64,000 bases of DNA from Lysobacter_I brunescens (GCF_042677005.1 NZ_JBHTIF010000001.1:1302001-1366000), one strand, 5' to 3'. Positions 53,059-61,508 are shown, counted from the first letter of the stretch. The notes: generated by a model not told the origin, from the sequence alone. Translations and numbers: made by a program.

Positions 53059-54831
53059 TCAGAGCCGGCGCGGGCCGAGGCCGGGCGCGTCGGGGAGGAC
53101 CGCTTCCTGCTGCTGCGGTGCGTCCTGGCGGGCCTGCTCGCGCGCCAAGGCCTCTCGCTGCGGCGCTTCGCGCAGTTCGCCGGCGGTGGCCGCGAGCGGC
53201 ACGCTGAGCGCGGCGTCGATGTCCACGGCGACGCGGCGGGCCAGTTCCGGATGCCCGTCGTTGCGCTGGATCGCGATCAGCTTCGTGCCGTCGGTGTTCA
53301 GCACCACCTCGTCGACCCGCTGCATGCCGTCGCGTTTCGATTCGAGGGCGATGGCGGCGGCCAGGCGCATGCGCGGGCTTTCGCCGTCCAGGTCCAGGCG
53401 CTGCAGGGCGTGCTCGCGCATGCCCCGCTCGTTGCGCTGCTCGGGCGGCAGCGACAGGCCGCTGGGATCGATCGTGCCCTCGCGTTCGCCCTTGTCCAGC
53501 GCCCACTTGCCCAGCGTCTCGCGGAACGCCGGGCTGTCGCCGAGCCGCGCCACGGCGGTCATCGACTGCATCAGGATGGCGTCGTGCGGCGCGCCCGGAC
53601 CGGGCTCGCGCGCCGGCACGGTCTTCGTCTGCGGGCGCTCGGAATCGCGCGGCGCTTCGTGGGCGCGCGGGTCGGCGATGCCGGTGCGGTCGTTGGTCCG
53701 CTCCGCGTCGTGGCTGCCCTGACCGTACAGGTGCGCCGCGTCCAGGCGGATGTCGCGGCCCTGCGGCACGGTGCGCTCGGCCACGCCGAGGCTGCCTTCG
53801 ACGTTGCGGTCGACCTCGGGCGGCAGGCCCTGCATCCGCGCCAGGGTGCGGAACATGGTGCTGTTGGAGTCGTGCACCGCGCAGTCCTCGCGTGCAACCT
53901 CCACCTGGTGGAACATGCGATGGCCGGTGAGGGTGTTGAGGTAGTCCGCCGCCAGGTTGCCGGAGTGCCCGGCGAGCCCCTGCCGTTCGGAGTAGCCGCC
54001 GCCGATGTCCGAGTGCGCGCCGTTGACCTGCACGTTGAGGAAGCGGCCGTCGCCATTGCGGGTGCGGTCGATGATCTCGTTGACCGGGAACAGGGTGCGG
54101 TGCTCGTCCTTCGCGGTGATCTGCAGGCCGGCCACCACCGAGTCGGGCAGGGCGCGGTCGTAGCGCTCCGGGCCGCCGGTCGCCACGGGGTCGAACAGCA
54201 CCACCGCCTGCTTCACGCCGCCGGGCGCGACCAGCGGCGGGCCGTCGAAGATGCGCACGTTCTCGTGGCTGTTGAAGACCCAGTTGCGCGAGGACTGCAC
54301 CGGCTCGACCTCGCGTTCGATGCGCGCCTGGGTCGGATCCTGGATGCCGCGACGCTCCAGCAGGTTGGTGAAGCCGGCCGCTTCGGTGGCGCCGCGGCTG
54401 AAACCGACGCTGACCACGCGGATCTCGGCCTCGGGGTCTTCGCGCTTCCATTTCAGGGTCTGCTCGCACAGCGCGCCGTACATCGCCTCCAGGCGCAGCG
54501 GGAAGGTGTCGCCGGTGGCCTGGTCGCGGGTCGAGGCCAGGCGGCCGGCCTGGGTGCCGGGGCCCTCGACGTAGTGGGTGCGGACGGCGTTGAGGCCGCG
54601 CTCGTTGAGCGACTGGATGTCGTCGCGGATGCGCGCGACGTTGGTGCCCTTCTCCGGGGCGACCTCGACGTCGTTGCCGGTGCCGTCGAAGTTCGCGAAG
54701 AAGATCCGCAGGTGCGGATTGCGGGTGGTGTCGAAGCCGGGGTCGTGGGTGGTGTGCGCGCGGATGGTCGCGCGCGCCTCGTCGAACGACCGCAGGTCTT
54801 CGTCGGTGGCCTCTCTCAGGATTCCGCTCAT
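53059..54831 (-). CDS. Predicted X-T4SS antibacterial effector: DUF2235 lipase plus XVIPCD
   Basis: A 590-residue protein without signal peptide. Residues 40-300 form a DUF2235/Tle-like alpha/beta hydrolase: FFANFDGTGND (44-54), nucleophile Ser145 in VGFSRGATE, Asp214 in LFDPVATGG and His273 in GAHSDIGGGY. Residues about 460-555 resemble the XVIPCD signal of Xanthomonadales type IV secretion effectors: DGMQRVDEVVLNTDGTKLIAIQ, then HPELARRVAVDIDAALSVPL, and a Gln-rich tail (REQARQDAPQQQEAV). The prediction is a phospholipase delivered into rival bacteria. GAGGAG precedes ATG 54831. No immunity gene is adjacent on either side. Confidence 0.82.
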   Translation of the reverse strand: MSGILREATDEDLRSFDEARATIRAHTTHDPGFDTTRNPHLRIFFANFDGTGNDVEVAPEKGTNVARIRDDIQSLNERGLNAVRTHYVEGPGTQAGRLASTRDQATGDTFPLRLEAMYGALCEQTLKWKREDPEAEIRVVSVGFSRGATEAAGFTNLLERRGIQDPTQARIEREVEPVQSSRNWVFNSHENVRIFDGPPLVAPGGVKQAVVLFDPVATGGPERYDRALPDSVVAGLQITAKDEHRTLFPVNEIIDRTRNGDGRFLNVQVNGAHSDIGGGYSERQGLAGHSGNLAADYLNTLTGHRMFHQVEVAREDCAVHDSNSTMFRTLARMQGLPPEVDRNVEGSLGVAERTVPQGRDIRLDAAHLYGQGSHDAERTNDRTGIADPRAHEAPRDSERPQTKTVPAREPGPGAPHDAILMQSMTAVARLGDSPAFRETLGKWALDKGEREGTIDPSGLSLPPEQRNERGMREHALQRLDLDGESPRMRLAAAIALESKRDGMQRVDEVVLNTDGTKLIAIQRNDGHPELARRVAVDIDAALSVPLAATAGELREAPQREALAREQARQDAPQQQEAVLPDAPGLGPRRL

Positions 54832-55190
54832 GCCGTTGCGCTCCTCAAGTCCATCTTCGGGGTGGGCCGGGGCAGCGGCTGTCCCGGCGGTGCGAGCCTG
54901 CGCTCCGGCGCTGCCGGTGGTCCGTACGCAGACGTACAGTCTGTAGCGGGGCCGGCGCGTCCTGTCAACGCGAAGGCGGGCGCCGGCGGCGACCGGGATG
55001 CCGGGCAGCAACGGCCTGCGCGGATCGGATGTGACCGATGCCGCAATGCGGGCGAGCGCGATCCATCACTTCCGGCAGATCGGCGCCGCCGGGATTGTCG
55101 CTATGCTGCCCCGGCGCCATGGGGCGCGGGGTCGCCCGCCGCCCGTTGCCGTCCATCGCCGCTCACATCCCTCCGGCCGAGTCCTTCATC
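54832..55190. other. 359-base divergent gap between effector and oligopeptidase
   Basis: No convincing coding sequence is seen in either strand. It contains the effector promoter candidate (54940-54968), two overlapping small palindromes (54924-54945), and presumably the oligopeptidase promoter, for which no motif is clear. Confidence 0.5.
54940..54968 (-). promoter_or_regulatory. Promoter candidate of the effector gene
   Basis: On the minus strand a perfect -35 TTGACA (54968-54963) is followed after 17 bases by TACAGA (54945-54940). The palindrome TACAG-T-CTGTA (54935-54945) overlaps the -10, and GTACG-CAGA-CGTAC (54924-54937) lies at the expected start site. These dyads could be operator sites. 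The leader to ATG 54831 would be about 100 bases. Confidence 0.5.
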
Positions 55191-57341
55191 ATGTCCCTCC
55201 GCCTCACCACCCTTGCGCTGCTCATGACGCTACCGCTGTCCGCCCTCTCCGCCGACCTCCCGCCCCCGCCCGACGCCGCGAAGAAGCCCCACCAGGTCAA
55301 GGCGCCGCACGGCGCGACCCGCAACGACGAGTACTACTGGCTGCGCGACGACAAGCGCGAGAACAAGGAGATGCTGGCCTACCTGCAGGCGGAGAACGCC
55401 TACGTCGACAAGGTGATGGCGCCGCTCAAGCCGCTGCAGGAGGCGCTGTACAACGAGATCGTCGGCCGCATCAAGCAGGACGACGACTCGGTGCCGTACC
55501 GCGAGCGCGGCTGGTGGTACTTCACCCGCTTCAAGACCGGGCAGGACTACGCGGTCTACGTCCGTGCCCGTGCCGCCGCCGACGGCAGCCAGAGCCAGGA
55601 CGAGCAGGTGCTGCTCGATTTGAACGTGCTGGCCAAGGGCAAGGGCTACTACGACATCGGCGACTACGAGGTCAGCCAGGACAACCGCCTGCTGGCCTAC
55701 GCCGAGGACACCAACGGCCGTCGCCAGTACACGGTGCGTTTCAGGAACCTGGAGACCGGCGAACTCTATCCGGACGTGATCCAGGGCGTATCGCCGAACC
55801 TGGTCTGGGCGGACGACAACAAGACCTTGTTCTACGTCGAGAACGATCCCGAGACCCTGCTGACCGTGCGCGTGAAGAAGCACGTGCTCGGCACGCCGGT
55901 CGCGCAGGACGCGGTGGTGTACGAGGAGAAGGACGACAGCTTCTACATGGGCATCGGCCGTACCCGCGACGACAAGTACATCTGCATCGCCGTCGACAGC
56001 ACGGTGTCGAGCGAAGCCCGCTGCACGCCGGCCGCGAATCCCGGCGAGTTCGTCGTGCTGGCCCCGCGCGAGCGCGATGTCGAGTACAGCGCCGACCACC
56101 ACGGCGGCCGCTGGGTGATCCGCACCAACGCCCCGGGCGCCGACGGCAAGTCCGCGCCGAACTACAGGATCGTCACCGCGCCCAGCGACAGCACATCGCG
56201 CGCGCAGTGGGCCGACTGGGTGGCGCATCGCGACGACGTGTTCATCGAAGGCTTCGAACTGTTCGACGGCTTCACCGCGATCGCCGAGCGTTCGGACGGG
56301 CTGGAGCGGATCCGCCTGCTGAAGAAGGACGGCGAGGAGTACGTGAAGGCCGACGAGCCGGCGTACTCGATGGGCCTGGCGGTGAATTCGGAAGCCGACA
56401 CGCCCTGGCTGCGCTACACCTACACCTCGCTGACCACGCCGTCCACGACCTACGAGGTCAACACGAACACCAGCGAGCGCCGCCTGCTCAAGCAGCAGCC
56501 GGTGATCGGCTACGACCCGTCGAAGTACGCCACGGAACGCGTGTGGGTGACCGCGCGCGACGGCGCGAAGATCCCGGTGTCGCTGGTCTACCGCAAGGGT
56601 TTCAAGCGCGACGGCAGCGCCGCGATGCTCCAGTACGCCTACGGCAGCTACGGCGTGTCGATGGATCCGAACTTCAGCATGGTCAATGTCAGCCTGCTCG
56701 ATCGCGGGATGGTCTACGCCATCGCCCACATTCGTGGCGGACAGGAAATGGGCCGCAAGTGGTACGACGACGGCAAGCTGTTCCGCAAGCAGAACACCTT
56801 CACCGACTTCATCGACGTCACCCATCACCTGGTGCGGGAAGGCTACGCGGCGAAGGACCGGGTCGCGGCCTTCGGTGGCAGCGCCGGCGGCCTGCTGATG
56901 GGCGCGATCTCGAACATGGCGCCGGACACCTACCGGGTGATCCTGTCGCAGGTCCCCTTCGTCGACGTGGTCACCACCATGCTCGACCCGACCATCCCGC
57001 TGACCACCAACGAGTACGACGAGTGGGGCAACCCGGAGAAGAAGGACTACTACGACTACATGCTGTCCTACTCGCCGTACGACAACCTGTCGAAGCAGGC
57101 CTACCCGGCGATGTTCGTCGGCACCGGCCTGTGGGATTCGCAGGTCCAGTACTGGGAGCCGGCGAAGTACGTCGCCCGCCTCCGCGACCTGAACACGTCG
57201 AAGGACCTGGTCGTGTTCCGCACGAACATGGAAGCCGGCCACGGCGGCAAGTCCGGCCGCTTCCAGCGCTTCCGCGAGCAGGCCGAGATGTTCGCGTTCA
57301 TGCTCGACCAGCTCGGGGTGAGCGCCGAACCGCAGCGCTGA
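55191..57341 (+). CDS. ptrB: Periplasmic oligopeptidase B-like S9A serine peptidase
   Basis: A 716-residue prolyl-oligopeptidase-family enzyme. The signal peptide MSLRLTTLALLMTLPLSALSA indicates export, unlike cytosolic E. coli PtrB. A seven-bladed propeller precedes the hydrolase domain. The triad is Ser in FGGSAGGLLMG, Asp in GLWDSQVQYWEPAKY and His in MEAGHGGKSGR. DGKLFRKQNTFTDF and IRGGQEMGRKWYDDGK are typical of oligopeptidase B, which cuts short peptides after Arg or Lys. Start ATG 55191 is set by the signal peptide. Symbol is by family similarity only. Confidence 0.9.
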   Translation: MSLRLTTLALLMTLPLSALSADLPPPPDAAKKPHQVKAPHGATRNDEYYWLRDDKRENKEMLAYLQAENAYVDKVMAPLKPLQEALYNEIVGRIKQDDDSVPYRERGWWYFTRFKTGQDYAVYVRARAAADGSQSQDEQVLLDLNVLAKGKGYYDIGDYEVSQDNRLLAYAEDTNGRRQYTVRFRNLETGELYPDVIQGVSPNLVWADDNKTLFYVENDPETLLTVRVKKHVLGTPVAQDAVVYEEKDDSFYMGIGRTRDDKYICIAVDSTVSSEARCTPAANPGEFVVLAPRERDVEYSADHHGGRWVIRTNAPGADGKSAPNYRIVTAPSDSTSRAQWADWVAHRDDVFIEGFELFDGFTAIAERSDGLERIRLLKKDGEEYVKADEPAYSMGLAVNSEADTPWLRYTYTSLTTPSTTYEVNTNTSERRLLKQQPVIGYDPSKYATERVWVTARDGAKIPVSLVYRKGFKRDGSAAMLQYAYGSYGVSMDPNFSMVNVSLLDRGMVYAIAHIRGGQEMGRKWYDDGKLFRKQNTFTDFIDVTHHLVREGYAAKDRVAAFGGSAGGLLMGAISNMAPDTYRVILSQVPFVDVVTTMLDPTIPLTTNEYDEWGNPEKKDYYDYMLSYSPYDNLSKQAYPAMFVGTGLWDSQVQYWEPAKYVARLRDLNTSKDLVVFRTNMEAGHGGKSGRFQRFREQAEMFAFMLDQLGVSAEPQR

Positions 57342-57376
57342 GCCGCCGCACCTGCACCACCGCCGTTGAAGCACGC

Positions 57377-57404
57377 GCGAGGCCGGGCACTGTCCCGGCC
57401 TCGC
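57377..57404 (+). terminator. Hairpin terminator after oligopeptidase gene
   Basis: Perfect 11-base arms GCGAGGCCGGG (57377-57387) and CCCGGCCTCGC (57394-57404) with a 6-base loop start 36 bases after the stop; CGTTTCC follows. Likely intrinsic terminator. Confidence 0.7.
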
Positions 57405-57433
57405 CGTTTCCGCAGGAGCCCCCGGGACATGCG

Positions 57434-57475
57434 CCGCAGGCATGCTCCCGCAGGCATGTCCCCGCAGGCATGTTC
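57434..57475. repeat. Three tandem 14-base repeats
   Basis: CCGCAGGCATGCTC, CCGCAGGCATGTCC and CCGCAGGCATGTTC are consecutive, differing in the last four bases. They lie between the oligopeptidase terminator and the DUF454 gene, 30 bases before its start. May be a slippage product or a protein-binding array. Confidence 0.7.
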
Positions 57476-57505
57476 CCGGGCGTGCGCTTCGTCGATACTG
57501 CCTCC

Positions 57506-57961
57506 ATGGTCGAACCCGCACGGACTGCCCCCACCACCGCTCCACGCCGCACACGCTGGCTGTGGTGGCTGCTGGCCTACGCCAGCCTGCTGCTCGGCCT
57601 GATCGGCGTGGTCGTTCCCGGACTGCCGACGGTGCCGTTCGTGCTGCTGTCGGCTTTCGCCGCAGCGCGCGGCTCGCAGCGCCTGCATGCCTGGCTGCTG
57701 GCGCATCGCCAGTTCGGGCCGATGATCCGTGACTGGCAGGCCGAGGGTGCGGTCAGCCGACGTGCGAAATGGCTGGCGACCACGATGATGAGCGCCTGCG
57801 CCGTGATCATGTTCCTGACCGCGCCGAAGTGGTGGATGGCCGCCACCGGCACCGCGATCATGGCGATCGTCGCGACCTGGCTGTGGTTCAGGCCCGAGCC
57901 CGGACAGCGGCATGCGCGGGACGCCAAACAGGACGGCGGACAGGACCGCGAGCCGGGCTGA
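57506..57961 (+). CDS. DUF454 (YbaN-like) inner-membrane protein
   Basis: A 151-residue membrane protein. WLWWLLAYASLLLGLIGVVVPGLPTVPFVLLSAFAAARGS is the DUF454 signature (GxxLPLLPTxPFxLLxxxxxxRxS), followed by LHAWLLAHRQFGPMIRDWQAEGAVSRRAKW and two further helices. YbaN-family proteins have no assigned activity. ATG 57506 is the first in frame after the tandem repeat. Confidence 0.88.
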   Translation: MVEPARTAPTTAPRRTRWLWWLLAYASLLLGLIGVVVPGLPTVPFVLLSAFAAARGSQRLHAWLLAHRQFGPMIRDWQAEGAVSRRAKWLATTMMSACAVIMFLTAPKWWMAATGTAIMAIVATWLWFRPEPGQRHARDAKQDGGQDREPG

Positions 57962-58008
57962 AGCCCGCCGCGATTCCCCCCTCCCGGCGCCTTGGCTACA
58001 CTGCGCCC

Positions 58009-58185
58009 ATGAATCGACGCCCTGCCTTCGTGTTCGCCGCCATCGCCCTGCTGTGCCTGGCCCTGTCCGCCTGCGGCAACAAGGGTCCGCTGGTGCTTCC
58101 CGACAAGCCTGCCGAAGGCGCGACCGCCGACGGCACCACCGCCCAGCCGGCCCCGGCCGACGAGGCCAAGACGCCCGATCGCTGA
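58009..58185 (+). CDS. lptM: LPS translocon maturation lipoprotein LptM (YifL family)
   Basis: A 58-residue lipoprotein. The signal MNRRPAFVFAAIALLCLALSAC has lipobox LSAC, followed by the family motif GNKGPLVLPDKP, and a disordered Ala/Pro/Thr tail. LptM helps LptD form native disulfides in the LPS translocon. It lies immediately before dapF, its conserved neighbour in gammaproteobacteria. Confidence 0.9.
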   Translation: MNRRPAFVFAAIALLCLALSACGNKGPLVLPDKPAEGATADGTTAQPAPADEAKTPDR

Positions 58186-58186
58186 G

Positions 58187-59059
58187 ATGAGCCACGCGCC
58201 ACTGGCCCTGATGCGCTTCAGCAAGATGCACGGCGCCGGCAACGACTTCGTGGTGATCGACCTGCGCGCGCCCGACAGCCTCGCGCCCGATGCCGCGCTG
58301 TGCCGCGCCCTGGCGGATCGCCACACCGGCGTGGGCTGCGACCAGATCCTGACCATCGAGCCGCCGCGCGCCGCGACATCGGCCGCGTCCTATCGCATCT
58401 GGAACGCCGACGGTTCGCTGGCCGGGCAGTGCGGCAACGGCGCACGCTGCGTCGCCGCCTGGGTGCTGCGCGACAGCGCCCAGCGCGACCCCGAGCGCTG
58501 CCTCGCTGCCCGCTTCGACCTGGACAGCCCGGCCGGCACCCACGCGGTCGACGTGATCGACCTGCACCATTACCGTCTCGACATGGGCCGCCCGGCTTTC
58601 GCGCCCGAGCGCATCCCGCTGCACGGCTTCGACGCGCCGCGCGACGCTTACGAGGTCCAGATCGACGGTCGCGGCATCGTGTTCGGTGCGGTGTCGATGG
58701 GCAACCCGCATGCCGTGATCGAGGTCGACGATGTCGATGCCGCGCCGGTCGCCAGCCTCGGCCCGGCGCTGCAGCGCCACGCGGCCTTTCCCGATTCGGT
58801 CAACGTCGGTTTCGCCCAGGTCGTCGCCCGCGACCGCGTGCGCCTGCGCGTGTACGAGCGCGGCGTCGGCGAGACGCTCGCCTGCGGCAGCGGCGCCTGC
58901 GCGGCGGCTGCGGTGCTGATGCGGCGCGGCCGCGTCGATCGCGAAGTCTCGATCGAACTGCCCGGCGGCACGCTGCGCATCGCCTGGCCCGACGACGCGG
59001 CCAGCATCGCCATGACCGGCCCGGCGGTGTTCGTCTTCGAAGGCGAATGGCGCGCATGA
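58187..59059 (+). CDS. dapF: Diaminopimelate epimerase
   Basis: A 290-residue cofactor-independent racemase converting LL- to meso-DAP for peptidoglycan and lysine. The two catalytic cysteines are Cys82 in GQCGNGARC and Cys233 in LACGSGACA. RFSKMHGAGNDFVVID is the typical N-terminus. It starts 1 base after the lptM stop and its stop overlaps the DUF484 start as ATGA. Confidence 0.97.
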   Translation: MSHAPLALMRFSKMHGAGNDFVVIDLRAPDSLAPDAALCRALADRHTGVGCDQILTIEPPRAATSAASYRIWNADGSLAGQCGNGARCVAAWVLRDSAQRDPERCLAARFDLDSPAGTHAVDVIDLHHYRLDMGRPAFAPERIPLHGFDAPRDAYEVQIDGRGIVFGAVSMGNPHAVIEVDDVDAAPVASLGPALQRHAAFPDSVNVGFAQVVARDRVRLRVYERGVGETLACGSGACAAAAVLMRRGRVDREVSIELPGGTLRIAWPDDAASIAMTGPAVFVFEGEWRA

Positions 59060-59766
59060 CCGATCGCCACAGCCCTTCATCCCAGGACGCATCGATGCCG
59101 GACAAAGACAAGATCGCCCCCCACGAGGTCGCGGCCTGGCTGCGCCGGCACCCGACCTTCCTCCAGCAGTTCCCCGACCTCGCGCTGAGTCTCGTCGTGC
59201 CGCGCGAGCAGGGCCCGGCGGCCTCGCTGGCCAGCTACCAGCTGGAAATCCTGCGCGACAAGAACCGCGAGCTGTCGCGGCGCCTGCACGAGCTGTTCGG
59301 CAACGCGCAGGAGAACGAACGCCTCGCCGTGCGCACCCACCAGCTGACCCTCGCGCTGATGAAGCAGCGCGCCGCCGCCGACACCGCGCGCGCCATGGCC
59401 GCCAGCCTGGCCGAGGATTTCAGCGGCGACCTGGTGCGGATCGTGCTGCTGTCCCCGGTCGAAGGCCTGGACGATACCGACTGGCTGCAGGTCGTCGCCG
59501 AGGCTGATCCGCGCCTCGCCCCGTTCCGCGACTGCCTGAAGGACGGCGAGCCGATCTGCGGCCGCCTCAACCCGGACAAGCACGCGCTCCTCTACGGCCT
59601 GCGCAGCGACGAGGTGCAGTCCAGCGCGTTGCTGCCGCTGCCGGGGCTGGGCCTGATCGCCGTGGGCAGCCGCGAACCCAACCGTTTCTTCCCGGGCATG
59701 GGCACGCTGTTCCTGCGCATGATGGGCGACGCCTTCGTCGCGGCGATGCGGCGCTTCGATCCCTGA
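59056..59766 (+). CDS. DUF484 (GAF-like) protein
   Basis: A 236-residue protein. VAAWLRRHPTFLQQFPDLALSLVVPREQGPAASLASYQLEILRDKNREL is the DUF484 opening, followed by a coiled helix and a GAF-like fold ending SREPNRFFPGMGTLFLRMMGDAF. Start ATG 59056 overlaps the dapF stop; ATG 59095 with an AGGAC upstream is an alternative. DUF484 sits between dapF and xerC in many gammaproteobacteria; role unknown. Confidence 0.93.
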   Translation: MTDRHSPSSQDASMPDKDKIAPHEVAAWLRRHPTFLQQFPDLALSLVVPREQGPAASLASYQLEILRDKNRELSRRLHELFGNAQENERLAVRTHQLTLALMKQRAAADTARAMAASLAEDFSGDLVRIVLLSPVEGLDDTDWLQVVAEADPRLAPFRDCLKDGEPICGRLNPDKHALLYGLRSDEVQSSALLPLPGLGLIAVGSREPNRFFPGMGTLFLRMMGDAFVAAMRRFDP

Positions 59767-59768
59767 CC

Positions 59769-60662
59769 ATGGCGGCGCCGTCGTCCATCGACGACTTCCT
59801 GGCCCACCTGCAGATCGAGCGGCGCATGTCCGCGCACACGCTCGACGCGTACCGTCGCGACCTCGACGCGCTGGCCGCGTGGGCGGGCGGGCAGGGCATC
59901 GACGATCCGACCACCCTGCACGCCGAGCAGCTGCGCGCCTTCATCGCCTCCGAGCACCGGCGTGGCCTGTCGCCGAAGAGCCTGCAGCGGCGCCTGTCGG
60001 CGTATCGCAGCTTCTACCTGTGGCTGCTGAAGCACGGGCGCGTCGCGGCCAGCCCAGCTGCCGGTCTCCGCGCGCCGAAGGCACCGCGCAAGCTGCCGCA
60101 GGTGCTCGATGTCGACGAGGCCGTGCAGCTGGTCGAACTGCCGACCGATGCGCCGCTGGGCCTGCGCGACCGCGCCATGCTCGAACTGTTCTACAGCTCC
60201 GGCCTGCGCCTGAGCGAACTGTGCGCGCTGCGCTGGCAGGACCTGGATGTCGACCAGGGCCTGGTCACGGTGCTGGGCAAGGGCAGCAAGCAGCGCACCG
60301 TGCCGGTCGGCTCGCATGCGCTGCGCGCGCTGGAGGCATGGCGAAAGGAATCGCAGGGACAGCCGGATCGCCCGGTCTTCCCCGGCCGCCACGGCGCCCC
60401 GATCGGCGCGCGCGCGGTGCAGATCCGCCTGCGCCAGCTTGCCCAGCGCCAGGGCCTGTTCAAGCGCGTGCATCCGCACCTGCTGCGCCACTCCTTCGCC
60501 AGCCACGTGCTCGAATCCTCCGGCGACCTGCGCGGCGTGCAGGAACTGCTCGGCCATGCCGACATCGCCACCACGCAGATCTACACGCACCTGGATTTCC
60601 AGCACCTGGCGAAGGTCTACGACGGCGCGCATCCGCGGGCGAAGCGGAAACCACAGCCATAG
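59769..60662 (+). CDS. xerC: Tyrosine recombinase XerC
   Basis: A 297-residue recombinase resolving chromosome dimers at dif together with XerD. Catalytic residues are visible: Arg147 (SGLRLSEL), Lys171 (GKGSKQR), His237 and Arg240 (HPHLLRHSFASH), His263 (LGHADI), Tyr272 (TQIYTH). An N-terminal SAM-like core-binding domain (IDDFLAHLQIERRMSAHTLDAYRRDL) precedes. It starts 2 bases after the DUF484 stop. Its TAG stop is embedded in the arm of a REP palindrome. Confidence 0.96.
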   Translation: MAAPSSIDDFLAHLQIERRMSAHTLDAYRRDLDALAAWAGGQGIDDPTTLHAEQLRAFIASEHRRGLSPKSLQRRLSAYRSFYLWLLKHGRVAASPAAGLRAPKAPRKLPQVLDVDEAVQLVELPTDAPLGLRDRAMLELFYSSGLRLSELCALRWQDLDVDQGLVTVLGKGSKQRTVPVGSHALRALEAWRKESQGQPDRPVFPGRHGAPIGARAVQIRLRQLAQRQGLFKRVHPHLLRHSFASHVLESSGDLRGVQELLGHADIATTQIYTHLDFQHLAKVYDGAHPRAKRKPQP

Positions 60663-60770
60663 GGTGCGCTACAGCGCACCGCTTTTTCCGCCGAGACCAG
60701 AGAACCGGCGCAACGCGAGCCATTTGTAACCGCCGCAAACCGAAGAGCGGTGCGCTGTAGCGCACCCTAT
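60659..60770. repeat. Long-spaced REP palindrome after xerC (family D)
   Basis: Perfect 25-base inverted arms at 60659-60683 and 60746-60770 are separated by 62 bases. Each arm holds its own hairpin (GGTGCGCT-ACA-GCGCACC). The left arm covers the last codon and TAG stop of xerC. The element lies between xerC and hslV, transcribed in the same direction. Confidence 0.9.
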
Positions 60771-60881
60771 GACGGGCTCCGGGGAGGTGGTCGCATCGCC
60801 GCCCTGCCATCCGTCACCCCTTGCCCCGCCGTGCCGGCGTCCCCACAACGACGGGACCCGCCACGATGGATCCGCTGTTCC

Positions 60882-61433
60882 ATGGACCCCAGCCAGAACC
60901 CCCACGTCTTCCACGCCACCACCATCGTGTCGGTGCGCCGCAACGGCCGCGTCGTCGTGGCCGGCGACGGCCAGGTCACCCTCGGCCACACGGTGATGAA
61001 ATCCAACGCGCGCAAGGTGCGCCGGCTCGGCCGCGACGGCCAGGTGCTCGCCGGTTTCGCCGGCGCCGCCGCCGATGCCTTCACCCTGTTCGAACTGTTC
61101 GAATCCAAGCTGGAGAAGCACGGCCAGCTGACCCGCGCCGCCGTCGAGCTGGCCAAGGATTGGCGCACCGAGCGCCGCTTCGGCAAGCTCGAAGCCCTGC
61201 TCGCGGTCGCCGACCGCGATACCTCGCTGATCATCAGCGGCACCGGCGACGTGATCGAGCCGGAGGATGGCCTGGTCGCGATCGGTTCCGGCGGCATGTA
61301 CGCGCTGTCCGCCGCGCGCGCACTGCTCGCGCACACCGAACTGGATGCGTGCAGCATCGCCACCGAGTCGCTGAACATCGCCGGCGACGTCTGCATCTAC
61401 ACCAACCGGAACATCGTGGTCGAAGAACTGTGA
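60882..61433 (+). CDS. hslV: ATP-dependent protease subunit HslV with N-terminal extension
   Basis: A 183-residue proteasome-like peptidase. Active-site threonine starts TTIVSVRRNGRVVVAGDGQVTLGHTVMKSNARKVRRL, but it is preceded by a 12-residue extension (MDPSQNPHVFHA). No start codon immediately precedes the Thr, so exposure needs processing beyond Met removal. FHATTI is shared with Bacillus ClpQ (CodW), which has a short propeptide. HslV pairs with HslU, encoded next, to degrade misfolded proteins such as sigma-32 and SulA. Confidence 0.95.
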   Translation: MDPSQNPHVFHATTIVSVRRNGRVVVAGDGQVTLGHTVMKSNARKVRRLGRDGQVLAGFAGAAADAFTLFELFESKLEKHGQLTRAAVELAKDWRTERRFGKLEALLAVADRDTSLIISGTGDVIEPEDGLVAIGSGGMYALSAARALLAHTELDACSIATESLNIAGDVCIYTNRNIVVEEL

Positions 61434-61442
61434 TGCATTGAT

Positions 61443-61508
61443 GTGGGAGCGACGCGAGTCGCGACCCATGCAGCGCCCATGATCCCGCCGCGACCGTGTC
61501 GCTCCTAC
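61443..61508. repeat. REP palindrome between hslV and hslU (family B)
   Basis: The left arm 61443-61465 matches the aceB-aceA element (GTGGGAGCGACG...GTCGCGAC) at all but one base. The right arm to 61508 is its degenerate complement ending GTCGCTCCTAC, with several mismatches. It almost fills the 88-base hslV-hslU gap, so it is carried on the transcript. Confidence 0.8.

Noticed and set aside
57434..57475. Tandem repeats as a possible CRISPR array
   Set aside because: Units of 14 bases are directly adjacent without spacers and no cas genes are nearby.
55230..57554. Long minus-strand frame opposite the oligopeptidase gene
   Set aside because: Val/His/Arg-rich translation with no recognisable motif; antisense to an intact S9 peptidase.
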